DNA from: Ophioderma brevispina
Lineage: Eukaryota > Echinodermata > Ophiuroidea > Amphilepidida > Ophiodermatidae
Length of the DNA stretch: 64,000 bases
Direction of reading: 5' to 3'
NCBI GenBank assembly: GCA_023653785.1
Contig: JAMKCH010088226.1
Coordinates: 153,061-217,060, forward strand
Of this stretch, positions 58,843 through 64,000 are shown in pieces; position 1 is the first letter of the stretch, and each line of letters begins with the position of its first letter. Both the position numbers and the translations under genes were made by a program. The notes under the pieces are model-generated. The model was given only the letters and a program-made list of their open reading frames with translations. It did not search any database and had not been told where the DNA came from.

Positions 58843-60065
58843 AGAAAGGTCCCGTTGATCACATGTAATAATCTGGTTGTTATGAAATGTCTTGGCTTTT
58901 AGAAAGAAGAGAGTTGTATTGATAGCACGGATCTTTGTAAACCTCTTTGACTACTGTGACTCCGTCCTTGAACGCGGCGCGCCACCGACGACCGTTCCGT
59001 CTTCTCACGAAGAACATCTGTGTACCAAGGTGCAGGAGGACGCAGAACTACAGAGCGATTTAGATGGAGCCTGTTTCATCAAGTGTCTTGGATAAGATGT
59101 CTTATATTCATAACTAGAGAATCACACTAATACCACTCACATCTGGAGGCAAAACAATAGTGCAGATCGTAAGCCAGAGGCGGAAGATTCTCTTGTTGAT
59201 GTTGCGAATTTTTTCCGAGTCTGCAGGGTTTTAATGCACGGTCAGGGTTCGGTGATTTTGATGAAGCAGTTGACAGCGTAGTGGTCATACGCAATGACTA
59301 TGAGTTAAATATGGCTCACAAAATTGTCTTGCGTCCAAGTTTTAGAGATCCAGAGTGTGGTTCCCCGATGTGAAGTTGGGCCAACACGATTTGTTTCAAG
59401 TCATGCGATCTAGAAATTGATGGAAGGATTGAGCCTCACGGGCATCAGCAACGTCAACATGTACATTTATCCTCCATTAGGACAAATTCCACGACCACAA
59501 ACCCAACTGTCAGAGTAGCAAGAAGAGAGGAGATTTCATCTAGAAACATTGATGAGGTAATTTATTTTTCGTTGTCAACTAGTTGTATTAGAATAAGTTG
59601 GAGGGAGGTAGAAGGTGATGATATTGTGACCCATCCATAATTCCATGGAGTGAAAGCGCAGTCATCTTTTCCTTACGTGGAGACCATCCCTAACGAAAAT
59701 AGCTGTACCTCCTCCTCTTCAATGATGGCGGTGGAGAGAATGAGGAAGCTTATAATTAGGTACAGTATTCTGGATATCGGCTATGGCTACATCATCTCTG
59801 CTAGCCGCAGTCGCCCAGATTCGGTGATGCAAAGAATATCGAACTGATTGCGATGACGGAAATCACACAATGCACCTGATTTGTTTTTTGCCTTTATAGA
59901 CCTGGCGTTTCCGTACAAGCGTACTTCTTTTGGTGGAAGATTGGTAACTATTTGTACCTTAATTAAGTTACTTTTAATTTATTGTGGTGACCCCGGCTTT
60001 GACACTGTTTGATTTTCTGATGCAGTCCTCGTAGCAATCCTACGTTTTTGTGCTTGCCACCGGAC

Positions 60066-60734
60066 CACGGCTTCACGGAAATGAAAAGCACCCATGGTAC
60101 AAGTTAGTATTCACAAGATAAATATACAAGACTTTCACAAGCAATTTAGTGGATTGATACTTGGCTGCCCAACAGAATTGTTCAGTGGCGCAGTTCGTGA
60201 TCAGCGCCCCAATACTACATTGAAATTTTAAAAAAATTGTGCCCCAATTTAGTTCAACCACGGGGCCATGTTTATCCAGGGGATTGAGATATCTGCTGAC
60301 CAGGCATTGGTCCACCCTGCAAGGAAAGTTTGTGATCAGTCGATAATCGCGGACCAGAGGGTATATGGCCTGATGAGTTAAAAAAATCACAATTACAATC
60401 TACACAACTTATCAAGGTTACTAATGACTAGGTTAACGTACATACTAAAAATCAGCAATGATGAGGGAAAGTACCACACAACAAACTAAACCCCCCGATA
60501 ACACGGGGTCGTCGAGACGTGTTTTAAATTAACACTATTTAAAATATACAGTGTCCATTGGAGTGCTAAACATGATACTTTTCCAAGTAACTCCATCAAA
60601 TATAAGCAGTTTAAAGGATAATGAGTTCGCAAAACCTAAAGCTGGAGGTGGACTTTAGTCGGGGGGCTGCGTTATTGCTGAAGACGAACATAGCATGACC
60701 TTCTATATATTTGAATAGCAAAGGAGAGAACACG
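60066..60734. other. Unassigned stretch
   Basis: A 105-codon minus-strand frame (60073-60390) is without recognised domain. No repeat was recognised. Confidence 0.35.
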
Positions 60735-60893
60735 AAAACAGTGGAAATCCCTCTATTGAGTGATTTTCAATCTTTTTTGAGCGGAAATCACTCTTTTAAG
60801 GACAAACCACTCATCTTGGAGTGGTTTAACAAGAGTTTCTCCTCTTTTGGGAGTGAATTTCACCTCGTTTACATTTAGAGAGTAGTTTTTCCA
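60735..60893. repeat. Possible short inverted-repeat element
   Basis: Alternating words gagtgattttc, aaatcactctttt, ccactcatcttggagtgg and gagtgaatttcac resemble the interior style of the hairpin at 12304-12485. The outer ends tggaaatccctct / agagagtagtttttcca pair only weakly. Confidence 0.3.
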
Positions 60894-62124
60894 AAGGCCT
60901 ACATCCCCCTGTAAGTAACCAATTATAAGCCCCTATTGCAGGGGTATTCTAATCTAATTCGAACGCTGCTTCCTTTTCCTTTTCTGTCAATGTTTCAGTT
61001 AGAAAAAACTTTGGAGCTAATTATCACAATTAAGCTTATTTCCCGCTAGTCAAATAGTTTTGGCACTTTAAGGTGGATAATATTTAGCTTAAGAAAGCTA
61101 CAGATATATCAACAGGCATTTGTTCACGGGTCGGATATTTCCACTACATAACAGATCTATTCTTTTATCACCAATATAAACATCATCACTATTTATTTTA
61201 CGCATCAAACTAAAACTCAGCTAATCAAATCTGCACTCAGCTAATCAAACTTCACTTGTTTAGTACGGTATGCCCGTGAAATCTGACCATATCATTAGTG
61301 TTTTCGTTAACGATGTTCCCAAATTGCATTTGATCTAATGACCAGATTGACCACCGTCTAGTGGGCAAATAATCCCGGGACCGTACACAACCATATATAT
61401 AAAAAAAAGTAAAAATATGTGTGTTAAAAATACACAGGCTACAGTGGTAACAACATTTCGCTTTTGGGGTGAGTGGGGGCGTCAAGGCTGACGATCATAT
61501 TGTGCTCTTTTTGAGCTCAAACTACCCGCCTGCGTACTCCTAGCGAGACTAAGACAAAATGCTGTCGTTGATAATTGACTTGCCAGACACCCATAATCCC
61601 TCACGAGAGTTTGAATCCTTCGCATGCAAAATGCGAAATTTTCCTGCAAACTTTACCATATTTTACCAAAAATCTAGAGGGGGGTCCACGAAAGATTAAT
61701 GTCCCTTGATGTCGACATATGTTCTTATAGAGACATTTTGTTTTCAGTGGACCCCCAGGTATTTTAAAAGGCTTTAAATTTGGCTTTTATCATTATTGTA
61801 GCACGTGGTGTAAGCAAAATTGGCGCTGCCGTTTTCAGCTTACCCTGTTGGCCAAGTTGAATCGTTGTTACGACGCCGCATATTTGTCAAAAACGTGTAC
61901 TGTGGATGGTTTCTGTGTTGTGACAGCATTAGGGAATAATTACGCTACGTATCGTATGCCCGGGTACACATAATTATGAATTGATAGGGTGTATTGCTGG
62001 CTCTTCCACACCAGGCCCCACCTGTCAATCAATTTTCTGCCCCTAGTCTAAAAGTGTACAACGTGTCAAAATAAAAACCTCCCCAAACTAAATTTATTCG
62101 ATGGTCGCAGGTGACCCATGGCGT
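60894..62124. other. Unassigned stretch
   Basis: No coding, RNA or repeat feature was recognised. A short repetition tcagctaatcaaa lies at 61217-61248. Confidence 0.35.
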
Positions 62125-62393
62125 TAGTGGCGCACCAATTCATGTTCTTCTGGGGAAAACCGGGGGAGTGACGTTAATTTTTTTGGGGGAAAACTTCCAA
62201 ATGTTGGCCCGAAAAACTTCCAATCCAAATGTTGGCCAAAAATCGCTGATATTTCCCCAAATTTGGAGATCGGCTGATTGTTGCCAAAAATCCGTCATTT
62301 TTTCTTCTGCCGGGGGGCGGGTGGCAGGGGGTCAAGAAAATATATTAGGGGCGCAAATTCCCCTGCCCCTCCCCCCGCTGGGTGCGCCCACTG
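62125..62393. mobile_element. G-rich inverted-repeat element, copy 2
   Basis: The ends TAGTGGCGCACC and GGTGCGCCCACTGA are inverted counterparts. The interior alternates G-rich (ttttttgggggaaaactt, gccggggggcgggtgg) and ccaaatgttggcc / aaaatcgctgat words also found at 4716-5032. The open frame across it is a repeat by-product. Confidence 0.65.
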
Positions 62394-62950
62394 ATGACTT
62401 AAGTTTTTGTACACTAAATCATCGGATGTTTGTTGGTTTTTGACAAAAACACAAAAATGATGATTAATCCACAAAATGGTCAAAGGTCCATTTTGCTAAT
62501 TGTTTTGATAAACACGGTCCTAATTTAAGAGAAATCTTGACATACAGTCCTCTTCTTGTGTTGAAATGCTCAAAAGTTCCAAAAGGAAAATTTTTTTTTT
62601 AGGGACTATGAGCTTAATAAAATCTCAATTCCCATGGCGTATGTTCAATAACTTCCATCACCATATATGAGGCAAATACACCCCCTGTTTTTAGTATGAG
62701 TTATGATACCCAGAACCATGCATAGTCAGCTGTCGTTAACATGTGCACATCCAAGGCTAAGTGACCCTATCCCTTGGTAGATTCGCAAAAGGCCCGGCCG
62801 CTGTTGCTACCAGCTTCTAAGTTATATACACCTGGCACACAAGTATCTCTCGGCATGTTTTTCGATCAAGTATTGTGCCAAGTTAGACCATTTTGTAAAG
62901 TTTCGAAATTACATTTTTGTTGGCTAGTATTGCTCTTTATATTTAAAACA

Positions 62951-63297
62951 CCCTCGCTTGTAAAAAGGCGTGCAAAATGGTTGAGATAGAGCGCCCCGAA
63001 GCGACGCCTAAACCCCCCAAACCAAAGTTGCAGTTTTTTTGATTTTTCAATGGTCCCTGTGTGGTACAACGCAATAATACGAGTGTATTGATTTTACACA
63101 AAGAGGTTTTCCTACTGAATGAGCGAAGAACCTTACTTGCGATATTAGACAATTTGGTGGGACGTCGTGTTATCGTGTCCCCAGTACACTTACGCATGCC
63201 CATTGAAAAAATCCACAACTGCAACTTTTGGTTTTGGGGGTTTGCGTCTTTCGGGCTTTCTATCTCAAGCATTTCTGCCACTTTTTTAAATCCAGGG
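62951..63297. mobile_element. Foldback miniature element
   Basis: The left arm (ccctcgcttgtaaaaaggcg, gttgagatagagcgcc, cccccaaaccaaagttgcag) is mirrored by 63190-63297 (ctgcaacttttggttttggg, gggctttctatctcaagc, ttttttaaatccaggg). Arms of about 105 bp surround about 135 bp of unique DNA. Non-coding. Confidence 0.8.
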
Positions 63298-64000
63298 TAT
63301 TACTATGAAAGAGCACTACCTAACAACTAAAATGTCATATTTCGAAAACTTTCAATTGGTCTGACTTTGGCCTAATATGACGAAAAACATGCCTAGAACT
63401 TTTTGTTCCAGTGTAGTTTTGTAGGACTCCGTGTCGTGTTGTAAGTTCAAGACCTTTAATCACCCAGTTACATATTAATATGTCATAGTTTTGTTCATTG
63501 TACAGGGTTGTTTTTCTTACACGTGGTACTATTGTTATCACAATGCAGCGACTCTTTTGTTCAAGGGCTCTTTCATGTATGTCAATATGGGGAAGCCACT
63601 GCACATGGCTTTTTCTTTTCGATGTAGCTACTCTTTTAAACTGGCAACCATACTTTACATTGTTATGCGTTCCCGACACACAGTGCAAAAATACCATTCG
63701 TGCTGCAAATGTCCGTGTTGTTTGTGCCATGTGACTAAGTCTGGAAATAATTAGTCACGCAGCCCCCCTAAAGCTCCAACCCACTATCAGATGTAAACCA
63801 ACACAACAGCCCCTCAATTTTGTCGAAATTGAATGTTTTGCATTATCCTCAGTGCAAATGTTGTATTAAAAGTTTGCCTGCAATGGAACAGCACAGTTTT
63901 GTAAAGGGAATTATTTGTGCAAAAAGATTCGGGATCTCTTCATTTATGACGTCCAAAGCGCAATGCAGAATAAACTTAATGCCTATGCCGATTTACGAAA
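63298..64000. other. Unassigned end of window
   Basis: Overlapping frames on both strands at 63335-63754 (131 and 87 codons) have no recognised family and cannot both be real. No repeat was recognised. Confidence 0.35.

Larger units (their letters stand above)
54760..60065 (-). pseudogene. L2/CR1-like LINE, nearly full length, heavily frameshifted
   Basis: Read from high to low coordinates, the minus strand encodes an endonuclease start (QFDILCITESGRL near 59850, then PNYKLPHS.. and an AIFVRDG-like block near 59670). After an interruption at 57733-58842 it encodes the RT entry HPLPAGLLKLRLDDLLTVIT and LSNYRPIPNLTF (57460-57240). Next come a palm region broken by frameshifts, SEARNLGVILDSSLSMINHV (about 56560) and ALVTSRLDSCNSVLYGL with HITTVLPN (56430-56240). 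These belong to one LINE ORF2: it nicks DNA, then reverse transcribes. The 3' end has gcctctgcattaggcgctat and an (aat)-rich tail, typical of L2-like elements. No intact catalytic core remains. Frameshifts are so dense that base-calling error may contribute. Same clade as the relic at 42015-44005. Confidence 0.85.

Overview
The window looks like gene-poor nuclear DNA from an animal. It is AT-rich and has long homopolymers, tRNA-derived SINEs, non-LTR retrotransposon (LINE) remains and many short inverted-repeat DNA transposons. The combination (L2/CR1-like and jockey-like LINEs, SINEs with tRNA-like heads, TTAA-, TA- and hAT-type miniature elements) suggests a marine invertebrate. A deuterostome such as a hemichordate or echinoderm is plausible, but no species can be named. 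I found no host protein-coding gene that I could support. The only recognisable coding sequence is reverse transcriptase and endonuclease from broken LINEs.

Layout. 1-12 kb: dispersed miniature elements, a 230-bp and a 160-bp tandem repeat, a SINE and a G-rich inverted-repeat element. 12.2-20.4 kb: an old inverted duplication whose left arm carries later insertions. Its spacer holds a TTAA-type element, a foldback element and two LINE scraps. 21-24 kb: a roughly 1.3-kb element built from gactcaa-type motifs. 24-27.5 kb: a direct duplication of about 1.7 kb whose copies differ mostly by small indels. 28-30.3 kb: simple repeats, a CpG-containing patch and a foldback.

32.7-54.7 kb: the dominant structure, an inverted duplication with arms spanning about 8.2 and 8.5 kb around a spacer of about 5.3 kb. 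The arms are diverged and each carries private insertions, so each arm shows an approximate empty site for the other's insertions. The spacer contains two abutting LINE fragments, a miniature element with a palindromic 32-bp array, a TTAA-type element and a hAT-like element that ends exactly where the right arm begins. The right arm contains a 1-kb foldback with mariner-like ends, a 0.6-kb tandem duplication and three SINEs.

54.8-60.1 kb: a nearly full-length but heavily frameshifted L2/CR1-like LINE on the minus strand. Its 3' end is duplicated, and it is interrupted by a TA-flanked miniature element and a second element with a palindromic array. 60-64 kb: mostly unassigned, with a second G-rich element and a foldback.

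The points most worth following are the 22-kb inverted duplication, the 1-kb foldback (a candidate hairpin-RNA source), and the two unrelated miniature elements that share the same design: terminal inverted repeats around a palindromic minisatellite, both lying inside LINEs. All comparisons were made by eye, so boundaries are approximate unless a target-site duplication is named.
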